The notes under the pieces are model-generated. The model was given only the letters and a program-made list of their open reading frames with translations. It ran no database searches and was not told the DNA's origin. This document shows positions 32,058 through 40,465 of a stretch of DNA of 47,932 nucleotides, piece after piece; within the stretch, counting starts at the first letter, position 1, and each line of letters starts with the position of its first letter. The position numbers and the translations under genes are program-made. Source of the stretch: Streptomyces sp. CNH099 (GTDB lineage Bacteria; Actinomycetota; Actinomycetes; Streptomycetales; Streptomycetaceae); contig AZWL01000032.1 in assembly GCA_000514715.1 (NCBI GenBank), positions 1 to 47,932 of the forward strand. The letters are read 5' to 3'.

Positions 32058-33461
32058 CTACGTGAACAGGCGCAGCGGGACCGCCGCCGCCATCGCCGCC
32101 ATCCCCGCGTCGTTCGGGTGCAGGCCGTCGCCGCTGTCGTACGCCGCCAGCAGCCGGCGCGGGTGCGCCGGGTCGCGGGTGGCGGCGTCGAAGTCGACCG
32201 TGCCGTCGTACTCGCCGGCGGTGCGGATCCAGTCGTTGAGGGTCTGCCGGACCTTCTCCCGCTCCGGGGTGTAGAAGCCGAGGTCGTCGCCCTCGAACGG
32301 CAGGAGCGTCGCGCCGTGGGCGCGCAGGCCGCGGGCGTGGGCCTGGCGGATGAGGCTGCGGTGGCCGGCGACGAGGTCGGCGGCGGTGACCTCCTCGTCG
32401 ACGGGGGCGTCGCGGCCGGGGTGGCCGAGGTCGTTGATGCCGAGGAGGACGACGACGTGCCGGGCGGCCGGCTGGTCCAGCACGTCGCGGGCGAAGCGGC
32501 GGATGCCGGCCTCGCCGAAGTACGGGGCGTAGTTCTCGGCGTTGGAGCCGGGCGGCGGGTTGGGGTCGCGGAGGAGCCGGTTGCCGCCGATGCCGGTGTT
32601 GAGGACGCCGGTGGCGGTGCGGCCGGCCTCCTCGCGGAGGCGGCGGGCGAGGACGTCGGGCCAGCGGCGGTTGGCGCCGACGGTGGTGACGGAGCCGTCG
32701 GTGATGGAGTCGCCGAAGGCGACGACCGCCTCGCGCGGGCCCGCGGCCGCGTGCTGCCCCGGTGCCGCGCCGGTGACGGCGACGCCGGCGAGGAAGTACC
32801 AGCTGGTGAACGTGCGCTGCGGGTCGACGGCGGGCTTCGCGGTGACGTTCCCGGCGGCCGCGTGGTTGCGCTGGAACGCCGACCTGTGCACCGTGCCGCC
32901 GGGCGTCGGCCGCGGCAGGTAGACGCTGACGGCGAGGTCGGCCGCCGCGGGCACGGCCAGCGGCACCGGGTCGCTCCACCGCCGGGTGCCGGGCGGCAGC
33001 GTCACCGACGTACGGCCGCGGAAGCGCACCGCCCGGTCGGTGCCGGGCACCACCGCGGTGCTGTCGCCGGGGACGGCGCGGCCCACGCGGACCTCGCCGA
33101 CGACGAGGGGCTCGGTGCCGTACCGGTTGGTGAGGCGGATGCGGAGGGCGCGGCCGCCGGTGCTGGTGTGGACGACCTGGCGCAGGGTCTGGTCGGCGAA
33201 GGCGGTGTCGTCGGACGCGGGCACCGTCGTCTCCGCGGCGGCCCACGTGCCGGTCCAGCCCCGGCCCCCGGCGCCGGCCTCCGCGGCGGACGCGGCGCGC
33301 GCCTGCCACGTACCGGCGAGGACGGGGGTGACGGCCACGGCCGCGGCGGCGCGGCCGAGGCTGCGCCGGCTGGGGCCGCGGGCCGCGGCGGCGTGGGCCG
33401 CGGCGGCGTTGAGGGCGGGGGCGGGGGTGCCGGCGGGCGGCGGAGTGGCTTCTTCGGGCAC
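32058..33461 (-). CDS. Tat-exported SGNH/GDSL hydrolase
   Basis: 467 residues from a GTG (GGGAGG seven bases upstream); the frame is open far upstream over the chitinase promoter, which argues against longer starts. The signal has SRRSLGR followed by an Ala-rich hydrophobic run (about 30-60), a Tat type. An N-terminal beta-sandwich-like region (about 70-225) precedes the SGNH core: block I VAFGDSITDG, block II NTGIGGNRLL, block III LLGINDLGHP and block V DGLHPNDAG, giving Ser, Gly, Asn and Asp/His. Likely an extracellular esterase or deacetylase acting on carbohydrate esters. Divergent from the chitinase, sharing its intergenic region. Confidence 0.92.
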   Translation of the reverse strand: MPEEATPPPAGTPAPALNAAAAHAAAARGPSRRSLGRAAAAVAVTPVLAGTWQARAASAAEAGAGGRGWTGTWAAAETTVPASDDTAFADQTLRQVVHTSTGGRALRIRLTNRYGTEPLVVGEVRVGRAVPGDSTAVVPGTDRAVRFRGRTSVTLPPGTRRWSDPVPLAVPAAADLAVSVYLPRPTPGGTVHRSAFQRNHAAAGNVTAKPAVDPQRTFTSWYFLAGVAVTGAAPGQHAAAGPREAVVAFGDSITDGSVTTVGANRRWPDVLARRLREEAGRTATGVLNTGIGGNRLLRDPNPPPGSNAENYAPYFGEAGIRRFARDVLDQPAARHVVVLLGINDLGHPGRDAPVDEEVTAADLVAGHRSLIRQAHARGLRAHGATLLPFEGDDLGFYTPEREKVRQTLNDWIRTAGEYDGTVDFDAATRDPAHPRRLLAAYDSGDGLHPNDAGMAAMAAAVPLRLFT

Positions 33462-33645
33462 GTGCGGACCTCCCGGCTCGGCGGCCGGGCGGCGGCCGGC
33501 GGCCCGCCGTCGAACGCCGGGTCGAACCGGCCGCCCGCCCGGCCGAAAACCAAACGGAAGGACGGTACGGCCGCTCCGGGCGGCGGTCAACGGGGCCTCC
33601 CGGCCCCGCGGTCGGCCGTCGCGGACAAAACCTCGCGGTATTTGT

Positions 33646-33673
33646 TGGTCTAGACCTTGACAGGTCCAGACCA
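33646..33673. promoter_or_regulatory. Double DasR-type operator before the chitinase
   Basis: TGGTCTAGACCT (33646-33657) and AGGTCCAGACCA (33662-33673) are separated by TGAC. Each fits the dre pattern for DasR, the GlcNAc-responsive repressor, and such direct repeats are typical of streptomycete chitinase promoters. The whole block is also a near-perfect palindrome. It could control both the chitinase and the divergent SGNH hydrolase. Confidence 0.85.
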
Positions 33674-33726
33674 ATGGGCTTTGCTCCACCATGCCAAGCA
33701 CACCCCCACCGACAGGATGTGATGAC

Positions 33727-34671
33727 GTGTCAGCCACACGCGCACACGCACGCCTGCACCGCGGGCTCGGCAGACGGCTCAGGGCACTCCTCGCCGCGCT
33801 CGCCGCGGCGGCCGTACTCGCCGTGCTCGTCCCCCTCGCCACCGCCTCCCCCGCCAGCGCCGCCGCCTGCGCGGCCGGCTGGTCCAGCGGCGCCGTCTAC
33901 ACCCAGGGCAACGTTGTCTCCCACAACGGCCACAACTGGCAGGCCAAGTGGTGGACCCAGGGCGAGGAGCCCGGGACCACCGGGCAGTGGGGCGTCTGGG
34001 CCGACCAGGGCGCCTGCGAAGGCGACGGCGGCGGCGACCCGGGCCCCGGGCCCGGGGAGTTCGTGACGGAGGCCCAGTTCAACCAGATGTTCCCGAACCG
34101 GAACTCCTTCTACACGTACAGCGGCCTCACCACCGCCATGCGGTCCTACCCCGCCTTCGCCCACACCGGCGACGCCACCACCCAGGCCCGCGAAGCCGCC
34201 GCCTTCCTCGCCAACGTCAGCCACGAGACCGGCGGCCTCGTGCACATCGTCGAGCAGAACCAGGCCAACTACCCCCACTACTGCGACGCGAACCAGCCCT
34301 ACGGCTGCCCCGCCGGCCAGGCCGCGTACTACGGCCGCGGGCCCATCCAGCTCAGCTGGAACTTCAACTACAAGGCCGCCGGCGACGCCCTCGGCATCGA
34401 CCTGCTCAACAACCCCTGGCAGGTGGAGCGCAACGCCTCCGTCGCGTGGCAGACCGGCCTGTGGTACTGGATGACCCAAAGCGGCCCCGGCTCCATGTCC
34501 GGGCACACGGCGATGACCACCGGCGCCGGCTTCGGCGAGTCCATCCGCTCGATCAACGGCGCCCTGGAGTGCAACGGCGGCAACCCCGCCCAGGTCCAGA
34601 GCCGCATCAACAAGTACACGCAGTTCACGCAGATCCTCGGCGTCAGCCCCGGCCCGAACCTGAGCTGCTGA
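33727..34671 (+). CDS. GH19 chitinase with N-terminal chitin-binding module
   Basis: Secreted endochitinase, 314 residues. Sec signal peptide about 1-47 (ending ASAAA). CBM5/12 module about 48-98 (AAGWSSGAVYTQGNVV, WQAKWWTQG, closing Cys). Gly/Pro linker about 99-111. GH19 domain about 112-314. Catalytic acid Glu167 in SHETGG and catalytic base Glu176 in HIVEQNQ keep the 9-residue spacing of the family, followed by ANYPHYCD and YYGRGPIQLSWNFNY. GTG 33727 has AGGA nine bases upstream; the ATG at 33691 has none. Induced by chitin/GlcNAc through the upstream DasR-like sites, by analogy. Confidence 0.95.
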   Translation: MSATRAHARLHRGLGRRLRALLAALAAAAVLAVLVPLATASPASAAACAAGWSSGAVYTQGNVVSHNGHNWQAKWWTQGEEPGTTGQWGVWADQGACEGDGGGDPGPGPGEFVTEAQFNQMFPNRNSFYTYSGLTTAMRSYPAFAHTGDATTQAREAAAFLANVSHETGGLVHIVEQNQANYPHYCDANQPYGCPAGQAAYYGRGPIQLSWNFNYKAAGDALGIDLLNNPWQVERNASVAWQTGLWYWMTQSGPGSMSGHTAMTTGAGFGESIRSINGALECNGGNPAQVQSRINKYTQFTQILGVSPGPNLSC

Positions 34672-34695
34672 CCACCGCACCCTCCCCCTGAGACC

Positions 34696-34726
34696 GGCGG
34701 GCCCGCGCCCCTCCTGCGGGCCCGCC
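34696..34726 (+). terminator. Terminator after the chitinase
   Basis: A perfect 11-bp stem GGCGGGCCCGC / GCGGGCCCGCC with a nine-base loop begins 24 bases after the chitinase stop. Confidence 0.82.
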
Positions 34727-34781
34727 GCCTCACATTCCGCGGCGCTGATCGGTCAGAAGGGTGAGCAAGGGAGAGCCAACC

Positions 34782-35417
34782 ATGAGTGACACCGTCGACT
34801 TCACCCTGATGTACGCGATGCACGACGCGCTCCGCCGCGATCTGGACCACCTCGCGAAGGCCGCCGCACGCACCGACGACGACCCGAGCCGTGTCCTCGC
34901 CGCCGCGGCCGGCTGGGAGCTGTTCAAGAAGGTCCTGCACATCCACCACACCGCCGAGGACGAGGCGCTCTGGCCCCCGCTGACCGAGGCGCTCGCGGGC
35001 CGGCCCGACGACCTGGCCGTCGTGGACGCGATGGAGGCCGAGCACGCGCGGATCGACCCGCTCCTCGACGCGGTCGACGCGGCGCTGGCCGACCGCGACC
35101 AGGGGCCCGAGCGGCTCGGCGGGCTCGTCGACGAGCTGGCCGGGAAGCTGCGGGCGCACCTGACCCACGAGGAGGAAGACACGCTGCCGCTGATCGAGCG
35201 GACGCTGACGGCGGCGCAGGTGCAGCACTTCGGCGGGGTGCACGCCGCCAAGGGCGCCGCCGACGGGCCGGTGCTGACGGCGTGGATGCTGGAGGGCGCC
35301 GACGAGGAGATGCGGACGGCGGCGCTGGCGTACCTGCCGGAGCCGGTGCGTGCGGCGTACCGGGACGAGTGGCGGCCGGCGTTCGTGGCCCGGGACTGGT
35401 GGGGTACGGGCCGCTGA
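34782..35417 (+). CDS. Hemerythrin-domain protein
   Basis: 211-residue helical protein with the di-iron ligand pattern of hemerythrin/HHE domains: MYAMHDALRRDL, HIHHTAEDEALWP, AEHARIDPLL and LRAHLTHEEEDTLP (His and His-x3-Glu pairs on successive helices). It may sense or bind oxygen or NO, or store iron; the C-terminal 60 residues (from about 155) are an extra helical segment. GGGAGAG seven bases before ATG 34782 is better than the GTG at 34761. Flanked by terminators on both sides, so it is a single-gene unit. Confidence 0.9.
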   Translation: MSDTVDFTLMYAMHDALRRDLDHLAKAAARTDDDPSRVLAAAAGWELFKKVLHIHHTAEDEALWPPLTEALAGRPDDLAVVDAMEAEHARIDPLLDAVDAALADRDQGPERLGGLVDELAGKLRAHLTHEEEDTLPLIERTLTAAQVQHFGGVHAAKGAADGPVLTAWMLEGADEEMRTAALAYLPEPVRAAYRDEWRPAFVARDWWGTGR

Positions 35418-35434
35418 CCCGCGCCCGGGCGGAC

Positions 35435-35481
35435 CCGGGGCGGGTCCCGCGCGCATCCGCCACGCGCGGGGCCCGCCCCGG
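35435..35481 (+). terminator. Long stem terminator after the hemerythrin gene
   Basis: An 18-bp stem (35435-35452 with 35464-35481, one G-U pair) with an 11-base loop, 17 bases after the stop. Very stable; it separates the unit from the sigma factor gene. Confidence 0.85.
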
Positions 35482-35604
35482 CCGCACCCTCCTACCGGAC
35501 CGGCATACCGGGCCCGCCTATGCGGGATCGGGCCGCGGTGCGGTCACATCGGGGCGCTCTCGTCGGTCAACAGAACGAAGGCGTCGCCGAGAGGACCCGA
35601 CCAG

Positions 35605-36756
35605 ATGGACGAACACGACTGGCTGGCCGCACGATTCGAGACCGACCGCCCCCGCCTGCGCGCCCTGGCCTATCGGGTGCTCGGCTCGGCCGACGAGGCC
35701 GACGACGCTGTCCAGGAGAGCTGGATCAGACTGAGTCGCGCCGACAGCGTCGGCGCGAAGGACCTCGACGGGTGCCTGCGCACGACCGTCGCCCGGGTCT
35801 CGCTGCACATGCTCCGGTCCCGCAAGGCCCGCCCGGAGATCCTCGTGGACGCCACCGAGCCGGGCGAACCGCCGGCCGACCCCGAGCAGGAGGTGCTGCT
35901 CGCCGACTCCGTGCGCCTCGCGATGCTGGTCGTGCTCGACACGCTGACGCCGCCGGAGCGGCTGGCGTACGTGCTCCACGACATGTTCGCCGTGCCGTTC
36001 GAGGAGATCGCGGCGGTGGTGGACCGCACGCCGGCGGCGGCCCGGCGGCTGGCGGGCCGCGCCCGCGACCGGGTGCGCCGCTCCGGCCCGCCGGGCGGGT
36101 ACGGCGGCGGCTCCGCGGCGGGCGGGGCGAAGAGAGGCGTGACGGGCGGTGCGGCGGGCGGCGCGACGGGCGACCCCAAGGGCGCCGCGGGCAGCGCGTA
36201 CGGCGAGAGCGTCTACGACGCGGGCGGGTCCGGCGACGACGGCGTGGACCCCGCGGTCAAGGCGGGCGCGGACATCGCGGGCGCGTTCTTCGCGGCCTCC
36301 CGCGACGGCGACTTCGAGGCGCTGCTGACCGTGCTCGACCCGGACCACCCGGTACGTCCCGAGGCCCCCGCGGGACGCGCCGGGGCGGCCGGGGACGCGG
36401 ACGCCGAGAGCCCGGACGCCCAGAGCCCGGCACCCCCGGACCCCGCGGCGCCGCACCCGGCGCCCCCGGCACCGGCGCCCCCGGCACCGGCGGCCCCCCG
36501 CACCGCCGGTGCCCGCGTCGAGCGCCGCGGCGACGCCGTCGTCGGGGCCACCGAGGTCAACGGCACCGAGTCCGTCACCCGCGTCTGCACGGTACGCACC
36601 TGGGCCCCGGTCCCGGCGCTCATCGACGGCGGCGCGGGCCTGGTGTGGGTCCAGGACGGCCGCCCGCAGATCGCGTTCCGCTTCACCGTCCGGGACGGTG
36701 AGATCACCGGCGCCGAGCTGGAGACCGACCTCTCCGGCCTCAGCATCGTCTACTGA
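35605..36756 (+). CDS. ECF41/SigJ-type RNA polymerase sigma factor with SnoaL-like tail
   Basis: 383 residues. Sigma region 2 at about 10-75 (LRALAYRVLGSADEADDAVQ, ESWIRLS) and region 4 at about 105-155 (LTPPERLAYVLHDMFAVPFE, EIAAVVDRTPAAARRLAGRA). Then a Gly/Ala linker, and a SnoaL_2-like domain starting at about 215 (AGAFFAASRDGDFEALLTVL) and ending in FRFTVRDGEITGAELETDL. Such a fused tail acts as an in-built regulator in ECF41 factors. A Pro/Ala-rich insert (about 260-300) splits this domain. GAGAGGA nine bases before ATG 35605 sets the start. The usual partner, a carboxymuconolactone-decarboxylase-type enzyme, is absent; an SDR lies convergent downstream. Confidence 0.88.
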   Translation: MDEHDWLAARFETDRPRLRALAYRVLGSADEADDAVQESWIRLSRADSVGAKDLDGCLRTTVARVSLHMLRSRKARPEILVDATEPGEPPADPEQEVLLADSVRLAMLVVLDTLTPPERLAYVLHDMFAVPFEEIAAVVDRTPAAARRLAGRARDRVRRSGPPGGYGGGSAAGGAKRGVTGGAAGGATGDPKGAAGSAYGESVYDAGGSGDDGVDPAVKAGADIAGAFFAASRDGDFEALLTVLDPDHPVRPEAPAGRAGAAGDADAESPDAQSPAPPDPAAPHPAPPAPAPPAPAAPRTAGARVERRGDAVVGATEVNGTESVTRVCTVRTWAPVPALIDGGAGLVWVQDGRPQIAFRFTVRDGEITGAELETDLSGLSIVY

Positions 36757-36781
36757 CCGGGGACCGGGAGGGCGGCGACCG

Positions 36782-37546
36782 CTACCAGGGCACCGGGCCG
36801 TCCGCGCTGAGGAACCCGCCGGTCGGGCCGTCGTCGCCGAGGGTCGCCAGGCGCACCACCACGGCCGCGCCCTCGGCCGGGGTGAGGAAGCCGGTGCGGC
36901 CGTTGATGTCGGTGTCGACATAGCCGGGGGCGACGGCGTTGACCAGGATGTTCTCCGGGCGCAGCTCGTTCGCGTACTGCAGGGTCAGCGCGTTCAGCGC
37001 CGTCTTGGACGGCGAGTACGCCGCCGACGGCAGGTCGGCCAGGGGCCCGTCGACGGTGGCGGTCAGCGCCAGCGACGCGGCGTGGGTGGAGAGGTTGACG
37101 ATCCGTGCGGCCGCGGACCGCCGCAGCAGCGGGATCATCGCGTTGGTCACGGTGATCACACCGAAGACGTTGGTGTCGAAGACCGCGCGGACCCGTTCCA
37201 CGTCGACCGCGCTGGGCACGCGGTCGAGGGCGTCCTGCGGCGCCGCCTGCCCCGACCCGGTGATGCCGGCGTTGTTGACCAGCACGTCCAGCCGGCCGAA
37301 GCGGTCGCCGATCCAGTCGGCGGCGGCCCGGACGGTGGCCGGGTCGGTGACGTCCAGCACGACCGCGTGCGCGTCGCCCCCCGCGGCCCGTACCGCGGCG
37401 GCGGCCTCCTCGCCGCGCCGCGGGTCGCGGGCGCCGACGAGGACGGTCGCGCCCTGTGCGGCGAGCAGCTCGGCGGTCGCGCGGCCGATTCCCTTGTTCG
37501 CGCCGGTGATCAGGGCCACCTTCGACTGCGGGGTCTTCTCGTTCAT
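36782..37546 (-). CDS. SDR-family oxidoreductase
   Basis: 254-residue Rossmann-fold short-chain dehydrogenase. The NAD(P) site TGANKGIG is at about 14-21, LVNNAG at about 88-93, and catalytic Ser (VNLSTHA) and YSPSK (Tyr and Lys) follow; VAPGYVDTDINGRTG is the cofactor loop. Arg in VGARDPRRG after beta-2 suggests NADPH preference. AAGGAG eight bases before ATG 37546. The closest general type is carbonyl reductase-like SDRs; substrate unknown. Convergent with the sigma gene, 25 bases between stops. Confidence 0.93.
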   Translation of the reverse strand: MNEKTPQSKVALITGANKGIGRATAELLAAQGATVLVGARDPRRGEEAAAAVRAAGGDAHAVVLDVTDPATVRAAADWIGDRFGRLDVLVNNAGITGSGQAAPQDALDRVPSAVDVERVRAVFDTNVFGVITVTNAMIPLLRRSAAARIVNLSTHAASLALTATVDGPLADLPSAAYSPSKTALNALTLQYANELRPENILVNAVAPGYVDTDINGRTGFLTPAEGAAVVVRLATLGDDGPTGGFLSADGPVPW

Positions 37547-37754
37547 GGGCGGGGCTCCTTTTCCGCTCTGCGTCCGTTCTGCGTCCGTTCTGCTTCCGTA
37601 CGGCTCGGTCTCCATGGAGATGCCGGTGCGGCCCTTTCCGTGACACCCCGCCCGTGTGGCGCGCGTCACCTCCGTCGCTCCGGGCGGGAATGCGGGGGGC
37701 GGCGGACCGGGTACGAAGGTACGAAGAGTGGGGCGGGGTTGACGGGGGGCGGTT

Positions 37755-40445
37755 GTGGACAAGGCGGCGGGGCGTGAACGGCGGCGGGCGGAGCGGTTGC
37801 TGCGGCGCGCCGGTGCGCCGGTGGCCGGCGGGTCGTGGGCGGAGCGGGCGTGGCGGCGGCTGGCGGACGAGGGGCTCCGCGGCGGGCCGGAGGCGCTGGC
37901 GGTGCTGACCCGCGTCGCCCGTGACCCGAAGCACCCGCGTCGGCACGGGGCCCGGGGCGTCGTCGCCGACCGGTGGGCCGCCACCGGCGACCCCGGCCTG
38001 CGGCAGACGGTGCTCGACACCGGCGCCGTCGCCACGGCCGCCCTGCCCAGGCTGCGTACGCTCGCGCTGCACGGGCCGGTGCCGCTCGGCGGCGCCTCCC
38101 GGCCGCACTGGACCGCACACGCGGTCGACCTGCTGCACGATCCCGACGCCGCCGTACGGTCCACCGTCACGGAGCTGTGCCGCACCGCTGACGCCCGGCT
38201 GGTGCACCTGCTGTGGCCCGCGGTGCTGCACCACGGCGGCTCGTACGACGATCCCGTCCCGACGGTGACGGACCGGTGGCTGCTCGACACCCTGCTGGCC
38301 CGCCCCGACCCGCCGCCCCTGGGCCACCTCGACCTGCTGTGGGCGGTGTTCCTCCGCCCCGTGCCCGCCGGCGAGTGGCGGTCGCGCGGCCCCGGCGCCG
38401 GGCTGCTGCCCGCGCTGACCGGCTGGGGGCAGCGGGCCCTGAGCGGGCAGTGGGAGCGGATGAGCCGGGTCGTGGTGGACCCGGACACCGCGCGGATGCT
38501 GGCCCGCCCCATGATGCGGCGGGCGTTCGTCGAGGCGGCGTCGTACGCGGAGCACCCGTTGGGCGAGTTGGCGCGGGAGCGGATCCTCGCGGTCCTGGAG
38601 GGGCCGGCGGGGCCCGGTACGCGCCTCGTCGACTTCGTCGACCAGCTCTGCGAGTACGCCCTCGACCACCGCGAACTCCTCGGCTGGTGCGTCAGCCACG
38701 GCTTTGCCCCCTCCCGCCGCGACCCCGCCCGCCGCACCGCCTTCCTCCTCCAGACCGGGCAGCTGGAGCGGGCCCGGGAAGCCGACCCCGACGGCCGCCT
38801 CACGGCGCAGGTGTACGCCGACGCGCCGGCCGCTGCGCGGGAGCGCATGCTGCGGTGGGTCGGTGCCCCGGGGCTGGCGGAGATCGTGCTCGGGACGGCC
38901 GGCGGCGAGGAGCGGGCGCGGCGCGTCGAGGCGCTGACGGACGCGGAGCTGACGCGGTTCGCCGGGTGGCTCGACGGCGAGGGCCGGCTGCCGGACCTGT
39001 GGCGGCTCGTACGCGACCTCCCGCTCGCCCGCGGCCACCGGCTGCTGCCCCTCCTCGACGCCCGCGGCGCCCCCGCGCCGCGCGACGCCTGGCAGCCCGC
39101 CGACGAGGCCGGCCGCCGGCTGCTGGCGCTGCTGCGCGCCACCGGCCCCGGGACGCTGGCCGCCGGCCTCGCCGCCCTCACGCGCGACTGGCCCGCCGGC
39201 TACCACCTGGCCCGTATCCGCTTCCGCGGCCGGGTCAACGCCCTGTCCTTCGCCCCGGACGCGCAGCTGCTCGCCGTCGCGACGAGCAACCGCACGGCGG
39301 GCGTGATCGACCTGCACCGGGGCGAGCTGGCGGAGCGCTACGACGGGTTCGTGTCGTCGGTGGGGCACGTGGCGCACCTGGGCGGCGGCGCGTTCGTCTC
39401 GGCGGAGCGGACGAGCGGCGCGGGGGTGCCGTGCCGGCTGGTGCACTGCGCGGGCGGGCGGAGCCGGGTGCTGCTGCGCCATCCGGGGGCGGTCACGTCG
39501 CTGGCGGCGGCGGGCGTGGGGCGGTTCGTCGCCGGTACGCGCTCGGGACACCTGCTGTTCGGCGCCCCGGCGGGCGGCGCCCCGGCGGGTACGGGCGCGG
39601 CGGGCGCGGTGGCGGACGCGGTTCCGGTGGCGGACGCCGTCCCGGCACCGGCGCAGAAGCCGGTGGCGCTCTCCGTCGCCGCGCTCGGCCTGGACCCCGG
39701 CGCGGACTGGCCGCGCACCCTGGCGTACGACCCGGACACGGGGCGGCTGGCGGTGTGCGGACGCCGGCTGGTGCTGGCGGAGTGGGCCGACGGCGACGGC
39801 GACGGCGACAGCGCCCCCCGCGTCCTCGCCGAGGTCCGCCGCCGCCGCGTCACCGCCCACGCCGTCCTCGCCGGCCCCGGCGCCGCCCCCGACGCCGTCG
39901 CCGTCCACGAACGCCACCGCGGCGCGGTCGAGGTACTCCGGCGCGAGGGCCGGGCGCTGCGGCCGGCCGCCTCCGCCGCCGGCGTGACGGCGATGACCGC
40001 GCTGCCGGGCCGCGGGCAGCTCGCGGCCGTCGACCGGCGCGGGCGGCTGCGCCTCCTCGACGCCGCCACCCTCGCGCCCCGCCCCGGCGCGATGCCTGAG
40101 CCCCCGGACGCGCGGTACCGGCAGGCCGTCGGCCCGGTGACGAGCCTGCACGCCGCGCCGGACGGCGGGCTGCTCGCCGCGGGGTACGGCGACGGCGTCA
40201 TCGACCTGTACGACGTACGCCACGCGGAGGTCCCCGCCCTCGCCGCCCGCCCGCTGGCGTACGCCCGGCCCGCGCACCTCGACGCGCTCGCGGCGGCGCT
40301 CGACGTCCCGGGGACGGCGCGGCCGGTGCGCGAGGTGCTGCGGCTGCTGCTGGCGCTGTTGTCCCACCGCTTCCCGCGGGACGTCGACGGCGGTGGCGGC
40401 GGCGCGACGACGCTGAGCGCGGGCGGCTACGACATTGCCCTGTGA
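37755..40445 (+). CDS. Large protein with HEAT-like helices and a beta-propeller-like C-terminal half; function unknown
   Basis: 896 residues from a GTG. The first half (about 1-480) is helical with Ala/Leu/Arg repeats such as EALAVLTRVARDPKHPRRHG and LLHDPDAAVRSTVTELCRTA, like HEAT/ARM repeats. From about 490 the pattern becomes beta-rich: FRGRVNALSFAPDAQLLAVA, HPGAVTSLAAAGVGRFVAGT, AVGPVTSLHAAPDGGLLAAG and GDGVIDLYDV resemble WD40 blades. No signal peptide, enzyme motif or membrane segment is visible; a cytoplasmic scaffold is the best guess. The ribosome site is a poor G-run. The aldo/keto reductase start is 20 bases downstream, suggesting one transcript. Confidence 0.82.
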   Translation: MDKAAGRERRRAERLLRRAGAPVAGGSWAERAWRRLADEGLRGGPEALAVLTRVARDPKHPRRHGARGVVADRWAATGDPGLRQTVLDTGAVATAALPRLRTLALHGPVPLGGASRPHWTAHAVDLLHDPDAAVRSTVTELCRTADARLVHLLWPAVLHHGGSYDDPVPTVTDRWLLDTLLARPDPPPLGHLDLLWAVFLRPVPAGEWRSRGPGAGLLPALTGWGQRALSGQWERMSRVVVDPDTARMLARPMMRRAFVEAASYAEHPLGELARERILAVLEGPAGPGTRLVDFVDQLCEYALDHRELLGWCVSHGFAPSRRDPARRTAFLLQTGQLERAREADPDGRLTAQVYADAPAAARERMLRWVGAPGLAEIVLGTAGGEERARRVEALTDAELTRFAGWLDGEGRLPDLWRLVRDLPLARGHRLLPLLDARGAPAPRDAWQPADEAGRRLLALLRATGPGTLAAGLAALTRDWPAGYHLARIRFRGRVNALSFAPDAQLLAVATSNRTAGVIDLHRGELAERYDGFVSSVGHVAHLGGGAFVSAERTSGAGVPCRLVHCAGGRSRVLLRHPGAVTSLAAAGVGRFVAGTRSGHLLFGAPAGGAPAGTGAAGAVADAVPVADAVPAPAQKPVALSVAALGLDPGADWPRTLAYDPDTGRLAVCGRRLVLAEWADGDGDGDSAPRVLAEVRRRRVTAHAVLAGPGAAPDAVAVHERHRGAVEVLRREGRALRPAASAAGVTAMTALPGRGQLAAVDRRGRLRLLDAATLAPRPGAMPEPPDARYRQAVGPVTSLHAAPDGGLLAAGYGDGVIDLYDVRHAEVPALAARPLAYARPAHLDALAAALDVPGTARPVREVLRLLLALLSHRFPRDVDGGGGGATTLSAGGYDIAL

Positions 40446-40465
40446 GACGGAGAGAGGAGCACCGG

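Noticed and set aside
36750..40367. A 1,205-codon open frame on the minus strand
   Set aside because: It lies antisense to the HEAT/propeller gene and out of frame over the SDR. Its Arg/Gln/Gly/Pro-rich product has no family motif; this is a normal shadow in GC-rich DNA.
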